A stretch of DNA of 64,000 bases. Source: DASQFI01 sp963780895. GTDB lineage: Bacteria > Acidobacteriota > Vicinamibacteria > Vicinamibacterales > SCN-69-37. Positions 47,246-56,567 of the stretch are shown one piece after another. The notes under the pieces were generated by a model. The model did no database searches and had not been told where the DNA came from. It saw only the letters and a program-made list of their open reading frames with translations. The position numbers and the translations under genes were made by a program. Position 1 is the first letter of the stretch, and every line of letters starts with the position of its first letter. The stretch is from contig CAWAEG010000001.1 in the NCBI GenBank assembly GCA_963780895.1, positions 496,001-560,000 on the forward strand, in the 5' to 3' direction.

Positions 47246-48589
47246 TCACCGAACCGACTCGACGAAGGTGTTGATAAGGCTGTTGAAGGCTGCGTCGCGC
47301 TGCCGGAGCTCCTCGACTTTTCGAATCGAGTGGATGACGGTCGAGTGATGTTTGCCGCCGAAGCTCTTGCCGATTTCCGGCAGCGACGCGCTCGTGAGCG
47401 ACTTGCAGAGATACATCGCCACCTGGCGCGGCATCGCGATGGATTTCGAGTTGTTGCGTGACTTGAGATCGTTGATCTTGAGTTTGTAGTAGTCGGCCAC
47501 GAACTTCTGAATGGCGTCGATCGTGACCGCCCGTTGATCGTGCCGAAGCACGTCGCGGAGCGTTTCCTGCGCCAGGGCCATCGAGATTTCCCTGCCCGTG
47601 AGCGAGGCGTACGCGAGAAGCCGGATGAGCGAACCTTCCAGCTCGCGGACGTTCGACTTGATCCGGCCCGCGATGAAGAGCGCCACATCGTCGGGCAGCG
47701 GCACGCCTTCGGCCTCGGCTTTTCGCTTCAAAATCGCGATTTTCGTCTCGAGATCGGGTGACTGGATATCGGCAATCAGGCCCCATTCGAAGCGGCTCCG
47801 CAGGCGTTCCTCGAGCTCGGTGATCTGATGCGGCGGCTGATCGCTGCTGATGACGATCTGTTTCTGCGCGTCGTGCAGCGCGTTGAACGTGTGGAAGAAC
47901 TCGGTCTGCGTCCGTTCCTTGCCGACGATGAACTGGATATCGTCGACGAGGAGCACATCCACGCCCCGATACCGTTCCCGGAATTCCAGGATGCGGTCGT
48001 ACCGAATCGCGTTGATGACTTCGTTCATGAAGCGTTCGGCCGAGATGTAGGTCAGCTTCAACCCGGGACTGTGCGTGAGCACGTAGTGGCCGATCGCGTG
48101 CATGAGATGCGTCTTGCCAAGACCCACGCCGCCGTAGAGGAAGAGCGGATTGTAGGAGCGTGACGGCGCCTCGGCGACCGCGCGGCAGGCCGCGTGCGCG
48201 AATTGATTGGACGCCCCGACGATGAACGCGTCGAAGGAGTAGCGCGGGCTGAGGCCGACCACCTCGCTCGGCGAGGCCGCTTCCGGCGGCTTTTCTGGCG
48301 AAGGCTCCGCGGCTGATGGAGACGATTCTTCCGGCGTGTCGGGCTCCGCGCCGTCGGGGACGAACTTGAGCGCCGCGCCTTGACGGCCGACTTCGGCGAG
48401 CGCCTCGCCGATCACGCCGGCGTAGTGTTTCGTGAGCCAATCGACGACCATCGGATCGGCGACGCGGATCGTGATCGTGTTGCCGTTGTCGCCAAGGAGG
48501 GAGGTCTGCCTGAACCAGCTGTAGTAGCTGAACCGGTTGACCTTGGTCTCGATCCGTGCGAGGACGCTGTCCCAGATCGTGCCGGTCAT
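47246..48589 (-). CDS. dnaA: Chromosomal replication initiator DnaA
   Basis: 447 residues from ATG 48589 (MTGTIWDSVLARIETKVNRF). Domain I is about 1-85, a Pro/Ser/Glu-rich linker is 100-135, and the AAA+ domain has YGGVGLGKTHLMHAIGHYV, LLVDDIQFIVGK and sensor motifs. Domain IV ends with the DNA-binding signature GGKHHSTVIHSIRKVEEL. It binds DnaA boxes in oriC and melts the origin. Transcribed leftward with dnaN, gyrB and gyrA. Confidence 0.98.
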   Translation of the reverse strand: MTGTIWDSVLARIETKVNRFSYYSWFRQTSLLGDNGNTITIRVADPMVVDWLTKHYAGVIGEALAEVGRQGAALKFVPDGAEPDTPEESSPSAAEPSPEKPPEAASPSEVVGLSPRYSFDAFIVGASNQFAHAACRAVAEAPSRSYNPLFLYGGVGLGKTHLMHAIGHYVLTHSPGLKLTYISAERFMNEVINAIRYDRILEFRERYRGVDVLLVDDIQFIVGKERTQTEFFHTFNALHDAQKQIVISSDQPPHQITELEERLRSRFEWGLIADIQSPDLETKIAILKRKAEAEGVPLPDDVALFIAGRIKSNVRELEGSLIRLLAYASLTGREISMALAQETLRDVLRHDQRAVTIDAIQKFVADYYKLKINDLKSRNNSKSIAMPRQVAMYLCKSLTSASLPEIGKSFGGKHHSTVIHSIRKVEELRQRDAAFNSLINTFVESVR

Positions 48590-48978
48590 CCTGAAAACCC
48601 CGCCCGATTCAGCCCACCGAAGCCCCGGTACCGGCCCGAGCCGCGCATGCTCGCGACCCCTCAAAATACCCCAAAAACCAGCCAGTACTCCCCGGAACCA
48701 CAGGCAGACGGCGCAGCGCAAGTCTCCTGAATACGGAGGGTTAGACGTATCCGGTGCAAAAACCTTCGGATTTCCACAGCTTTTTCCACAGTTGTGGAAA
48801 ACTTTCCGGGAGGCCGCCCCCTGGCTGGCGGGGGCCGGAATCTACCATAGCGGTTGGTCGCAGACAACGACTAAGACCTTTGAGGGCGTTTTGTGACGGC
48901 TCGTCAAACGACCGTAGAGGTCTTTAGTGCTACGATCCAGGTTTCTTCAGGTCGTATTGAGCCTCTTCAGGGAGTCCA
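48590..48978. other. Probable oriC: dnaA-rpmH intergenic region
   Basis: A 389-bp gap between divergent dnaA and rpmH. Within 31 bp there are three DnaA-box-like sites: ATTTCCACA (48770-48778), TTTTCCACA (48782-48790) and the reverse complement TGTGGAAAA (48793-48801). They differ from TTATCCACA at one or two bases. A loose inverted repeat CTAAGACCT / AGGTCTTTAG lies near 48871-48929. No strong A+T-rich unwinding element is visible. Gene polarity switches exactly here, which supports an origin. Confidence 0.7.
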
Positions 48979-49116
48979 ATGAAGCGCACGTTTCAACCCA
49001 ATCGCCGCCGCCGCCGGCGCACGCATGGGTTCCTGGTGCGTATGCGCACCAAGAACGGCCGTCTCGTTCTCAAACGCCGTCGGTCAAAAGGACGCAAGCG
49101 ACTGTCGGTGAGCTGA
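48979..49116 (+). CDS. rpmH: 50S ribosomal protein L34
   Basis: 45 residues starting MKRTFQPNRRRRRRTHGFLV, then RMRTKNGRLVLKRRRSKGRK and the end RLSVS. This is the standard, very basic L34 protein of the large ribosomal subunit. GGGAG lies 5-8 nt before ATG 48979. rnpA follows after 52 bp, the conserved order rpmH-rnpA-yidD-yidC. Confidence 0.98.
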   Translation: MKRTFQPNRRRRRRTHGFLVRMRTKNGRLVLKRRRSKGRKRLSVS

Positions 49117-49168
49117 GAGACCTGAGAATCCCGGGACTTGGGGATCATCTCATCGTCACCATATTCCC

Positions 49169-49528
49169 GTGTCGAAGTTCACGGCCGGTTCCCGGCTTCG
49201 CGCGCGCCACGAGTTCATCGCGGTGCAGGATGCGGGACGCCGTGTGGCTACGCGGTACATGACGCTGCTCGGCCGGGTGAACGCGCTCGAGCGCGATCGT
49301 CTCGGGATTGTCGCGTCGCGCAAGCTGGGCGGAGCGGTCCTGCGGAACCGCGCGAAGCGGCGCCTCCGCGAAGTGTTTCGCCGGGGCCTCTTGCCAGGCG
49401 CGCGACCGCCAAGCGATCGCACGCTCGATCTGGTCGTGATTGCGCGGCGTGATCTGGTCGACGCGCCGTTCGCGCTGGTCGAGGCCGATTTTCAGAATGC
49501 GCTCCGCCGGCTGCGGAGCTCGAGGTAG
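49169..49528 (+). CDS. rnpA: Ribonuclease P protein component
   Basis: 119 residues from GTG 49169. GIVASRKLGGAVLRNRAKRR is the conserved RNA-binding RNR motif of RnpA, and the beta-sheet core (FIAVQDAGRRVATRYMTLLG) precedes it. The protein supports RNase P RNA in trimming tRNA 5-prime ends. The RNase P RNA gene is not in the window. Confidence 0.95.
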   Translation: MSKFTAGSRLRARHEFIAVQDAGRRVATRYMTLLGRVNALERDRLGIVASRKLGGAVLRNRAKRRLREVFRRGLLPGARPPSDRTLDLVVIARRDLVDAPFALVEADFQNALRRLRSSR

Positions 49529-49598
49529 GTAGGTCTTGCGAACTTGGAACTTCAAACTTCGAACTTCAAACTCCGGAGACGGAGCGTGGAGAATCGGG

Positions 49599-49862
49599 GT
49601 GCTCCTCGGCGTCGGGTTGATTCGGGCCTATCAGCTTGCGCTCGGCCCGTTTGCCGGAGGCGCCTGCCGGTTCCATCCGTCATGCTCCGAGTACGCACGG
49701 CAGGCGGTGGAGGAGCACGGACTGCTTCGCGGGATCGGGCTTGCGATCCGACGCGTGTCACGTTGTCATCCGTTCGCCCGGCCAGGCATCGATCCCGTTC
49801 CGCCGCCATCTCACGCTCGAGGGACACGTCTCCCGAATGAGACCTGTTCCCGGCGGCCGTAA
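49599..49862 (+). CDS. yidD: Membrane protein insertion efficiency factor YidD
   Basis: 87 residues from GTG 49599, preceded by GGAGA. LIRAYQLALGPFAGGACRFH then PSCSEYARQAVEEHGLL and RCHPFARPGIDPVP are the family signature with conserved Cys and CHP. An earlier ATG would add residues from a GAACTTCAAACTTC repeat and was rejected. YidD sits at the membrane and helps YidC. The C-terminal tail is longer than usual and its function is unclear. Confidence 0.9.
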   Translation: MLLGVGLIRAYQLALGPFAGGACRFHPSCSEYARQAVEEHGLLRGIGLAIRRVSRCHPFARPGIDPVPPPSHARGTRLPNETCSRRP

Positions 49863-49877
49863 GGACGCGCGGCCCTC

Positions 49878-51602
49878 ATGGAAAAGCGCGTCTTCCTCGC
49901 GATTTTTCTCTGTTTCATCGTCGTCTGGGTGTGGCAGGCGTATTTCGTTCCGAAGCCGCCGCCCCCGGCGCTGACACCGGCTGCGCCAGGCAGCCCGGTG
50001 ACGCCCGGCGCTCCGCCGACCGAGAACCCCGCGGCCGCCGCCGTGCCTCCGCCTGCTGCTGTCCCTGAAACACCGGGCGCCGCGCCGCTCGTGGCCGACG
50101 CAGCCGCGCGCGACATTCTGATCGAGACTGATTCGGTTCGCGCCGTCTTCTCGACGGCCGGCGCGGTCCTGAAGAGCTGGAAGCTCAAGAATTACCAGGA
50201 CGACAATCGCCAACCGCTCGAGCTCGTGCCCCAGGACGTGCCGCCCGGCACGGCGCGGCCCTTCACGCTCGTGACCGACGACGCGGGGCTGACGCAAACG
50301 CTGTCGCGCGCGCTCTTCAAACCGAGCAAAGAGGGGCTCTCGCTGGGTTCGGCGGCGGGCACGCTGAGCTTTCAGTATCAGGATATGTCCGGTCTGAACG
50401 CGCGCAAGACGTTCTATTTCCAGCCCGACGGCCACGCGTACGTCGTCAACGTCGAAGCCGCGATTGACGTCGGCGGCGCGCCGAAGGCGGTCGAGATCGA
50501 CTGGGGTCCCGCGCTGGGCCTCGGGTACAGCCCGGATGGATCGCAGTCGGTGCCGGTGCGCGCGATCCAGTTTCGCAACGACGACGTCGAGCGGTTCACG
50601 GCCGACGAGGTCCGGGAGCAGGGCCGTTACGACGGTCCGCTTCGGTACGCCGGCGTGGACGAACACTACTTTCTGAGCGCCGCGCTGCCGGGTACGCAGA
50701 CGGTCACGGTCCAGTACACGCCGTTGACGCTGCCAGTGGCCGGGAACACCGAAGGGCTCGTCCGCACGCTCATCGGTTACCGCGTCCGCGTCCAATCTCC
50801 GACCCAGGGCGCCGCCACGCTGCCGTATTTCATGGGTCCGAAGGACTTCGACCTCCTGAAGGCGGTCGACGTCCAGCTCTCGCGCGCGATCGACTTCGGC
50901 ATGTTTGCCTGGCTCGTCGTGCCGCTGCTGCAGTCGTTGAAATGGATCAACGGCTACCTCGGCAATTTCGGGTGGTCGATCATCATCCTCACGTTGCTCA
51001 TCAACTTCGCGATGTTCCCGCTGCGGCACAAGAGCATGGTCTCGATGCGCAAGATGCAGGCGCTGCAGCCGGAGGTCAAGTCGATCCAGGACCGCTACGC
51101 GAAGTACAAGCTGACCGACCCCGAGCGCCAGAAGATGAACCAGGAGATGATGGCGCTCTACAAGCAGAAGGGCGTGAACCCGGCGAGCGGCTGCGTGCCG
51201 ATGCTGCTCACCATGCCGGTGCTCTTCGCCTTCTACCAGATGCTCGCGGCGGCGATCGAGCTTCGCGGTGCGCCGTTCGTCGGATGGATCACCGACCTCG
51301 CCAAGATGGATCCCTGGTTCATCACGCCAATCATCATGGGCGGGACGATGTTCTGGCAGCAGAGGATGATGCCGACGTCGGCCGATCCCGTGCAGGCGAA
51401 GATGTTCATGTTCATGCCGCTGATCTTCACGGTGATGTTCCTGTGGGCGCCGAGCGGCCTGGTCCTCTACTGGCTGGTGAGCAACGTCATGACGATCGGC
51501 CAGCAGTACCTCACGAACCGCATCATCGGCGCGCCGGTGCGTCCGCCCCAACCGCCTCGCGCCGTGCCTGCCACCGCCGACAAGATCAGGAAGCGATCAT
51601 GA
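49878..51602 (+). CDS. yidC: Membrane protein insertase YidC
   Basis: 574 residues. A first helix (VFLAIFLCFIVVWVWQAYF) and a Pro/Ala-rich linker lead to a large periplasmic beta domain (about 85-330). Five more helices follow (FAWLVVPLLQSLKWINGYLG, WSIIILTLLINFAMFPLRHK, VPMLLTMPVLFAFYQMLAAA and two near the end). It is the Gram-negative form with a big periplasmic domain. It inserts membrane proteins with or without SecYEG. The stop overlaps the next start in ATGA. Confidence 0.97.
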   Translation: MEKRVFLAIFLCFIVVWVWQAYFVPKPPPPALTPAAPGSPVTPGAPPTENPAAAAVPPPAAVPETPGAAPLVADAAARDILIETDSVRAVFSTAGAVLKSWKLKNYQDDNRQPLELVPQDVPPGTARPFTLVTDDAGLTQTLSRALFKPSKEGLSLGSAAGTLSFQYQDMSGLNARKTFYFQPDGHAYVVNVEAAIDVGGAPKAVEIDWGPALGLGYSPDGSQSVPVRAIQFRNDDVERFTADEVREQGRYDGPLRYAGVDEHYFLSAALPGTQTVTVQYTPLTLPVAGNTEGLVRTLIGYRVRVQSPTQGAATLPYFMGPKDFDLLKAVDVQLSRAIDFGMFAWLVVPLLQSLKWINGYLGNFGWSIIILTLLINFAMFPLRHKSMVSMRKMQALQPEVKSIQDRYAKYKLTDPERQKMNQEMMALYKQKGVNPASGCVPMLLTMPVLFAFYQMLAAAIELRGAPFVGWITDLAKMDPWFITPIIMGGTMFWQQRMMPTSADPVQAKMFMFMPLIFTVMFLWAPSGLVLYWLVSNVMTIGQQYLTNRIIGAPVRPPQPPRAVPATADKIRKRS

Positions 51603-52057
51603 CCTCAGAACTCGACGCCAAAGTGATCGACTTTGTCCGCCAGGTGACCGGAGCCATGGGGCTCGACCTGGAGGTCGCGATCGAGGAGACGCCGGACAAC
51701 ATCCGTCTGAACCTGACGGGCGAAGGTGCCGAGGCGTTGGTGCAGCGGAGGGGCGAAACACTCGACGCGCTGCAGGTCATCGTCAACACCGCCTTCCGGC
51801 GCGACGCCCGCGGCGACCGCCACTACGTCGTGGACGCGATGGGATTCCGCAAGGACAAGGACGCCGAACTGCGCCAGATGGCGCAGTTGCTGATGGACAA
51901 GGTGAGGGCATCGGGCGCGCCCCAGGAAATCGGCCCGCTCAATCCCTACGCCCGCCGAATCGTCCACCTCACCGTCGCCGAAGACACGACCCTGTCTTCG
52001 GAAAGCATCGGAGACGCATTTCTCAAGTCGGTCGTCATTTCCAAAAAGATCGACTGA
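51599..52057 (+). CDS. khpB: RNA-binding KH-R3H protein KhpB (Jag)
   Basis: 152 residues from ATG 51599. A KH-like domain (EETPDNIRLNLTGEGAEALV, RRGETLDALQVIVNTAF) is followed by an R3H domain (LNPYARRIVHLTVAEDTTLS). The Jag N-terminal domain is absent, so this is a short form. KhpB-type proteins bind RNA and influence cell division in other bacteria. It is translationally coupled to yidC. Confidence 0.92.
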   Translation: MTSELDAKVIDFVRQVTGAMGLDLEVAIEETPDNIRLNLTGEGAEALVQRRGETLDALQVIVNTAFRRDARGDRHYVVDAMGFRKDKDAELRQMAQLLMDKVRASGAPQEIGPLNPYARRIVHLTVAEDTTLSSESIGDAFLKSVVISKKID

Positions 52058-52093
52058 CGGGAATCGCGCGATAAATCCATAGCTCGATAGCCC

Positions 52094-53467
52094 ATGCACG
52101 TGTTCTCCACGACCGACACCATCGTCGCCATTGCGACTCCTCCGGGCCGCGGCGGCATCGGTGTCGTGCGGCTGGCCGGACCGCGGGCAGTGGAGCTGGC
52201 CAACCGGTTGACGGGACGACGGGAGCCGCTCGTGCCGCGGCACGCGACCTTTGCGCGCGTGTTCGTGCCGGATTCGTCAGGGAATGGTCAACCGCTCGAT
52301 CACGTCGTGCTCACCTGGTTCGTCGCGCCGCACTCGTACACGGGCGACGATGTGGTGGAAATCAGCGGGCATGGCAGTCCGCTGCTCCTGAAGGAAGTCG
52401 TGCGGCTCGCGGTGGCGGGCGGCGCGAGGCTGGCCGAGCCGGGCGAGTTCACGCTGCGCGCGTATCTCAATGGCCGAATCGATCTGGCGCAGGCCGAGGC
52501 GGTCGCCGATCTCGTGAACGCCGTCACGCCGCTCCAGGCACGCGCGGCGATGGACCAGCTCGAGGGGACGCTCACCGGCGTGATCAGGGCGATTGACGCG
52601 GCGCTGTTCGATCTGGCGGCGCGGCTCGAGGCCTCGCTCGACTTTCCCGAGGAAGGATTTCATTTCGTCACGCGCGTCGAAGCGGCGGCAGCGTTGGCCG
52701 CGGTCCGCGCCGATCTCGACGCCCTTGCGCGCGACGGCCGGGCCGGACGCATCGTGCGCGAGGGCCGGGTGATCGTGATCAGCGGGCCGCCCAATGCAGG
52801 CAAGTCGAGCCTGTTCAACGCGCTGCTCGGATCGGATCGCGCCATCGTCACCGACGTTCCGGGCACGACGCGTGATGTGCTCAGCGAGCGTGTGGATCTC
52901 GGCGGCGTGGCCGTGACGCTCGTTGACACCGCGGGATTGCGCGATGCGTGCGACGCCATCGAGGCAGAGGGCGTGCGGCGAGCCCGGGCCGCGCAACATG
53001 TCGCCGCGATGACCGTTCTGGTGCTCGATCGCTCGTCGGCGCTTCCGGCCAACGTTGCGCAACTGATCTCGCCCGACACGCCGGCGGTTGTCGTCGTGAA
53101 CAAAGTCGATCTACCGAAGGCCTGGAGCCCGGAGGCCGTTCGTTTGCCGGCCCGCGAGGTTGTCGACGTGTGCGCGCTCACCGGCGAGGGTCTCGAGGAG
53201 CTCCGACGCCGGCTCGTCGCCGGGCTCGCAGGTCGCGAAGAACTACGCGACCCTCCCGCGATCTCGAACGTACGGCATCTGGCGCTCGTGGACACCGCGC
53301 GGACGGCGGTCGAGCGGGGGGAACAGGCGCTTGCGGCCGGCGCAACGGAAGAGCTCGTGCTGGTTGAGCTCGCGGCCGCGAGGCGGGCGCTGGAGGAGAT
53401 TACGGGACGGCGCACACCCGACGATCTGCTCGAGCACATCTTCGCGACGTTTTGCGTGGGCAAGTGA
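52094..53467 (+). CDS. mnmE: tRNA modification GTPase MnmE
   Basis: 457 residues. The N-terminal folate-binding domain starts TDTIVAIATPPGRGGIGVVR. The G domain inserted in the helical domain has GPPNAGKSSLFNALLG, PGTTRD, DTAGLR and VNKVDLP. The C-terminus ends FATFCVGK, the conserved motif with the functional Cys. With MnmG it makes the cmnm5U modification at U34 of several tRNAs. mnmG follows after 6 bp. Confidence 0.97.
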   Translation: MHVFSTTDTIVAIATPPGRGGIGVVRLAGPRAVELANRLTGRREPLVPRHATFARVFVPDSSGNGQPLDHVVLTWFVAPHSYTGDDVVEISGHGSPLLLKEVVRLAVAGGARLAEPGEFTLRAYLNGRIDLAQAEAVADLVNAVTPLQARAAMDQLEGTLTGVIRAIDAALFDLAARLEASLDFPEEGFHFVTRVEAAAALAAVRADLDALARDGRAGRIVREGRVIVISGPPNAGKSSLFNALLGSDRAIVTDVPGTTRDVLSERVDLGGVAVTLVDTAGLRDACDAIEAEGVRRARAAQHVAAMTVLVLDRSSALPANVAQLISPDTPAVVVVNKVDLPKAWSPEAVRLPAREVVDVCALTGEGLEELRRRLVAGLAGREELRDPPAISNVRHLALVDTARTAVERGEQALAAGATEELVLVELAAARRALEEITGRRTPDDLLEHIFATFCVGK

Positions 53468-53473
53468 ATCACC

Positions 53474-55330
53474 GTGACTGATGCCTTCGACGTCATCGTG
53501 ATCGGCGCCGGCCATGCCGGCTGCGAAGCGGCCTGGGCCGCGGCCCGGCTCGGTTGCCGTGTCGGGCTCTGCACGCTTTCGGCCGAGACCGTCGCGTTGA
53601 TGCCGTGCAACCCGGCGATTGGCGGCACCGCGAAGGGGCACCTCGTTCGGGAAATCGACGCGATGGGCGGGCTGATGGGCGTCGCGATCGACGCGACCGG
53701 GCTCCAGTTCAAGATGCTCAACCGCAGCCGCGGTCCGGCGGTCTGGTCGCCGCGCGCGCAGGCCGACAAGCGGCGGTACGGCGACTGGATGCGCGACAAG
53801 CTGTCGGCCGAGCCGAACATCTCCTGGTTGTACCGGCGCGCCGGCCGGATTCTGACGACGGCCGGGCGTGTGAGCGGGCTCGCGTTCGAAGATGCCGGCG
53901 AGGTCAGCTGCGGCGCGCTCGTCGTCACGACCGGCACGTTCCTCAACGGGCTCGTGCACGTCGGCGACGAGCAGCGTCCGTCCGGCCGCGCGAACGAGCC
54001 GCCGACGCGCGAGCTGGCCGACTCGCTCCGGGCGTTCGGCTTCGACATGGGCCGGCTCAAGACCGGCACTCCGCCGCGCCTCGATCGGCGCACCATCGAC
54101 TTCTCGCGGTTCCCGGCAGAACACGGCGACGATCCGATCGTGCCGTTCTCGTTCATGAGCGGCCGGATCGAGCGGGATCAGATCGCCTGCCATCTGCTGC
54201 ACACGAACGACCGCGTCCACGGAATCATCCGCGCCAACATCGGCCGATCCCCGCTCTACAACGGCCAGATCAGCGGGATCGGCCCGCGGTACTGTCCGTC
54301 CGTCGAAGACAAGGTGATGCGCTTCGCCGAAAAGGAGCGGCACCAGATCTTTCTCGAGCCCGAGGGCCGCGACGTGGACGAGATCTACGTCAACGGCCTC
54401 TCGATGAGTCTGCCGCGCGACGTGCAGGACGCGATCGTGCACGCGCTGCCCGGCCTCGAGGACGCCCGCGTCATGCGGCACGCGTACGCCGTCGAGTACG
54501 ACTTCATCCAGCCGACCGAGCTCGACCGATCGCTCGAGGCCAAGCGCGCTCCGGGATTGTTCCTCGCCGGACAGATCAACGGCACGTCGGGATATGAAGA
54601 AGCCGCGGCGCAGGGGCTGATCGCAGGCCTCAACGCCGCGCTCTCGGTTCGGCGGCAGCGGCGCGTGATCCTGCAGCGCGACCAGGCGTATATCGGCATC
54701 CTGGTCGACGATCTGGTCACGCGCGGCTGCCTCGAGCCGTACCGCATGTTCACGTCGCGCGCGGAACATCGCCTGCGGCTGCGCATCGACAACGCCGATC
54801 TCCGGCTCACACCGATCGGCCGCGCCGCGGGAACGGTCGACGATGACCGGTGGTCGCGCTTCGAGGACCGGCGCGCACGGCTCGAGCGCAATCGCGCCGC
54901 CGCGTCACGCACGCGCGTCGTCATCGACGCCGAGACGACGACGGCCGCGCAAGCGCTGAGCCGGCCTGCCGTGCAGCTCGCGGATCTCCAGGCGCAGGGA
55001 TTCGTACTCGAGACACGATCGTCCGAGGAGCACGTCGACGAATCGACGATCGTGGCCGAGTTCAAATACGAGGGCTACCTGAAGGGTCAGGACGTGCAAC
55101 TGGCGCGCGCCCGCGCGCAGGAGCAGCGCGCGATTCCCACCACATTCGAATACGCAGGGATTCCGGGGCTCTCGCGTGAGGTCGTCGAGCGACTGACGCA
55201 GATCCGGCCCGCCACGCTGGGCCAGGCGTCACGGGTGCCGGGCGTCACGCCAGCGGCTGTCGCGATCGTCGCCGGCGCGCTCACGAGAAGCCGCGCTCAG
55301 TCACGCGAAGAAACTGACAGGCCGGCTTAG
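53474..55330 (+). CDS. mnmG: tRNA uridine modification enzyme MnmG (GidA)
   Basis: 618 residues from GTG 53474. The FAD site is DVIVIGAGHAGCEAAWAAAR, followed by MPCNPAIGGTAKGHLVREID, PPRLDRRTID and AGQINGTSGYEEAAAQGLIA. The C-terminal helical domain has PTTFEYAGIPGLSREVVERL, which binds MnmE and tRNA. It works with MnmE. A 35-bp inverted repeat element starts 2 bp after the stop. Confidence 0.97.
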   Translation: MTDAFDVIVIGAGHAGCEAAWAAARLGCRVGLCTLSAETVALMPCNPAIGGTAKGHLVREIDAMGGLMGVAIDATGLQFKMLNRSRGPAVWSPRAQADKRRYGDWMRDKLSAEPNISWLYRRAGRILTTAGRVSGLAFEDAGEVSCGALVVTTGTFLNGLVHVGDEQRPSGRANEPPTRELADSLRAFGFDMGRLKTGTPPRLDRRTIDFSRFPAEHGDDPIVPFSFMSGRIERDQIACHLLHTNDRVHGIIRANIGRSPLYNGQISGIGPRYCPSVEDKVMRFAEKERHQIFLEPEGRDVDEIYVNGLSMSLPRDVQDAIVHALPGLEDARVMRHAYAVEYDFIQPTELDRSLEAKRAPGLFLAGQINGTSGYEEAAAQGLIAGLNAALSVRRQRRVILQRDQAYIGILVDDLVTRGCLEPYRMFTSRAEHRLRLRIDNADLRLTPIGRAAGTVDDDRWSRFEDRRARLERNRAAASRTRVVIDAETTTAAQALSRPAVQLADLQAQGFVLETRSSEEHVDESTIVAEFKYEGYLKGQDVQLARARAQEQRAIPTTFEYAGIPGLSREVVERLTQIRPATLGQASRVPGVTPAAVAIVAGALTRSRAQSREETDRPA

Positions 55331-55332
55331 AC

Positions 55333-55465
55333 CGTTTTCCAGATCGGTGTCGCGTGTTCCGGCGCCCTCCCGCTCGCCGCTTGCCGCAAGGCAGCGTGAT
55401 CGGGCCTGCCTCGCGGCGCTCGCAAAGGTCGGGCGCCGGAACACGCGACACCGATCTGGAAAACG
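55333..55465. repeat. 133-bp element with perfect 35-bp terminal inverted repeats
   Basis: Arms 55333-55367 and 55431-55465 are exact inverted copies (starting CGTTTTCCAGATCGG). They enclose 63 bp that themselves hold a small GCC-rich dyad. It lies between mnmG and rsmG. The size fits a MITE; strong hairpin formation could also terminate transcription. Confidence 0.65.
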
Positions 55466-55531
55466 CTGTAGTAGCCCCACGACACGCCCATCGTCTCGCG
55501 CCGCGCAGGCAGTTGCACCACAATACCGCCG

Positions 55532-56176
55532 GTGCCTGCCGACTCATCTGCGCGAATCATCGAGCGCGGCGCGCGCATCGGCATCAGGGTCCCACCCGAC
55601 ATCGCCGAACGGCTCGACGCGTTCCTGCAGCTCCTTGCCAAGTGGAACAAGGGCATCAACCTGACGGCGCTCGAGGTCGATCCGCTGTCCGACGATGCCA
55701 TCGACCGGCTGCTGATCGAGCCGCTGGCGGCAGCCTCCCGGCTTCAGCGTGGAGATCGTCTGGCGATCGACATCGGGTCGGGAGGCGGATCGCCGGCGAT
55801 CCCGATGAAGATTGCGGCGCCGGCGCTGCGAATGATCCTCGTCGAGTCGAGGGGCAAGAAGGCCTCGTTCCTCCGCGAGGTGGTCCGATCCCTGGAGCTG
55901 CCTGACGTCGAGGTCGAGAACCACCGCCTCGAGGATCTCGCGGCGCGCGGGGACCTGAATGACGCAGCGGACGTGCTCACGCTCCGCGCGGTCACGGCAA
56001 CCCACGCGTTGTGGGTGAGCATGAACGGCCTGCTCAGGCCGGGTGGTCGCGTGTTCTGGTTCGGCGGCAAGCTCGACAGCGCCGAGACACGGCTCTCATC
56101 GGTCATCGGCGCCTCGAAACCGGTCATCGTCCGGACGCCCCCGAACAGTCAGTTGCTGATTTTTACCAAGGCCTAG
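55532..56176 (+). CDS. rsmG: 16S rRNA (guanine-N7) methyltransferase RsmG (GidB)
   Basis: 214 residues from GTG 55532. LQLLAKWNKGINLTAL is the family N-terminus, and AIDIGSGGGSPAIPMKIAAP is the SAM-binding motif I, with LVESRGKKASFLREVVRSL next. It methylates G527 of 16S rRNA; loss gives low-level streptomycin resistance. It belongs to the mnmE-mnmG-rsmG-parA-parB cluster but is separated from parA by 1.6 kb of insertion-sequence debris. Confidence 0.95.
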   Translation: MPADSSARIIERGARIGIRVPPDIAERLDAFLQLLAKWNKGINLTALEVDPLSDDAIDRLLIEPLAAASRLQRGDRLAIDIGSGGGSPAIPMKIAAPALRMILVESRGKKASFLREVVRSLELPDVEVENHRLEDLAARGDLNDAADVLTLRAVTATHALWVSMNGLLRPGGRVFWFGGKLDSAETRLSSVIGASKPVIVRTPPNSQLLIFTKA

Positions 56177-56567
56177 CAGCCAGGTGGCTGGCTGCTAGAG
56201 CGCGCGGCGAGACAACCCGCCGGCCGTCCAACTCCGGCGGAGGAGATCGATGTTAGACCACAGGTTGTCGACCGAAAATGTGCTGATTCAGCTATTTGGT
56301 CGAGTCTGCGACAGGCTCCGTCTGCGCCGACGCCTCGCGCCGGACCCGCGGTTCCTCGAGGACCTCGTCGAGCGACGTGGCTGCCGGCGGTCGCGCGCCA
56401 CGCGGATTGATCCGACATCGGCGCCACGGTCGGAGCAGTAAATTCGTGAGGCGACTACTGTGTTAGACAAACAACTTTACGATAACGAGGTAAGTCTCCT
56501 GGGTTGAGACCGGAGGTCGAACTGAACAACTGGCAGAAGACATTGGTCGTGCGGTCAGTGGGTCTAT
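56177..56567. other. Non-coding spacer after rsmG
   Basis: The first part holds a short dyad (AGCAGCCA / TGGCTGCT, 56178-56198) that could terminate rsmG. Small open frames around 56250-56441 show no recognisable family. The A+T-rich piece 56457-56500 (TTAGACAAACAACTTTACG) is unlike its surroundings and may be a boundary of inserted DNA. Confidence 0.4.
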
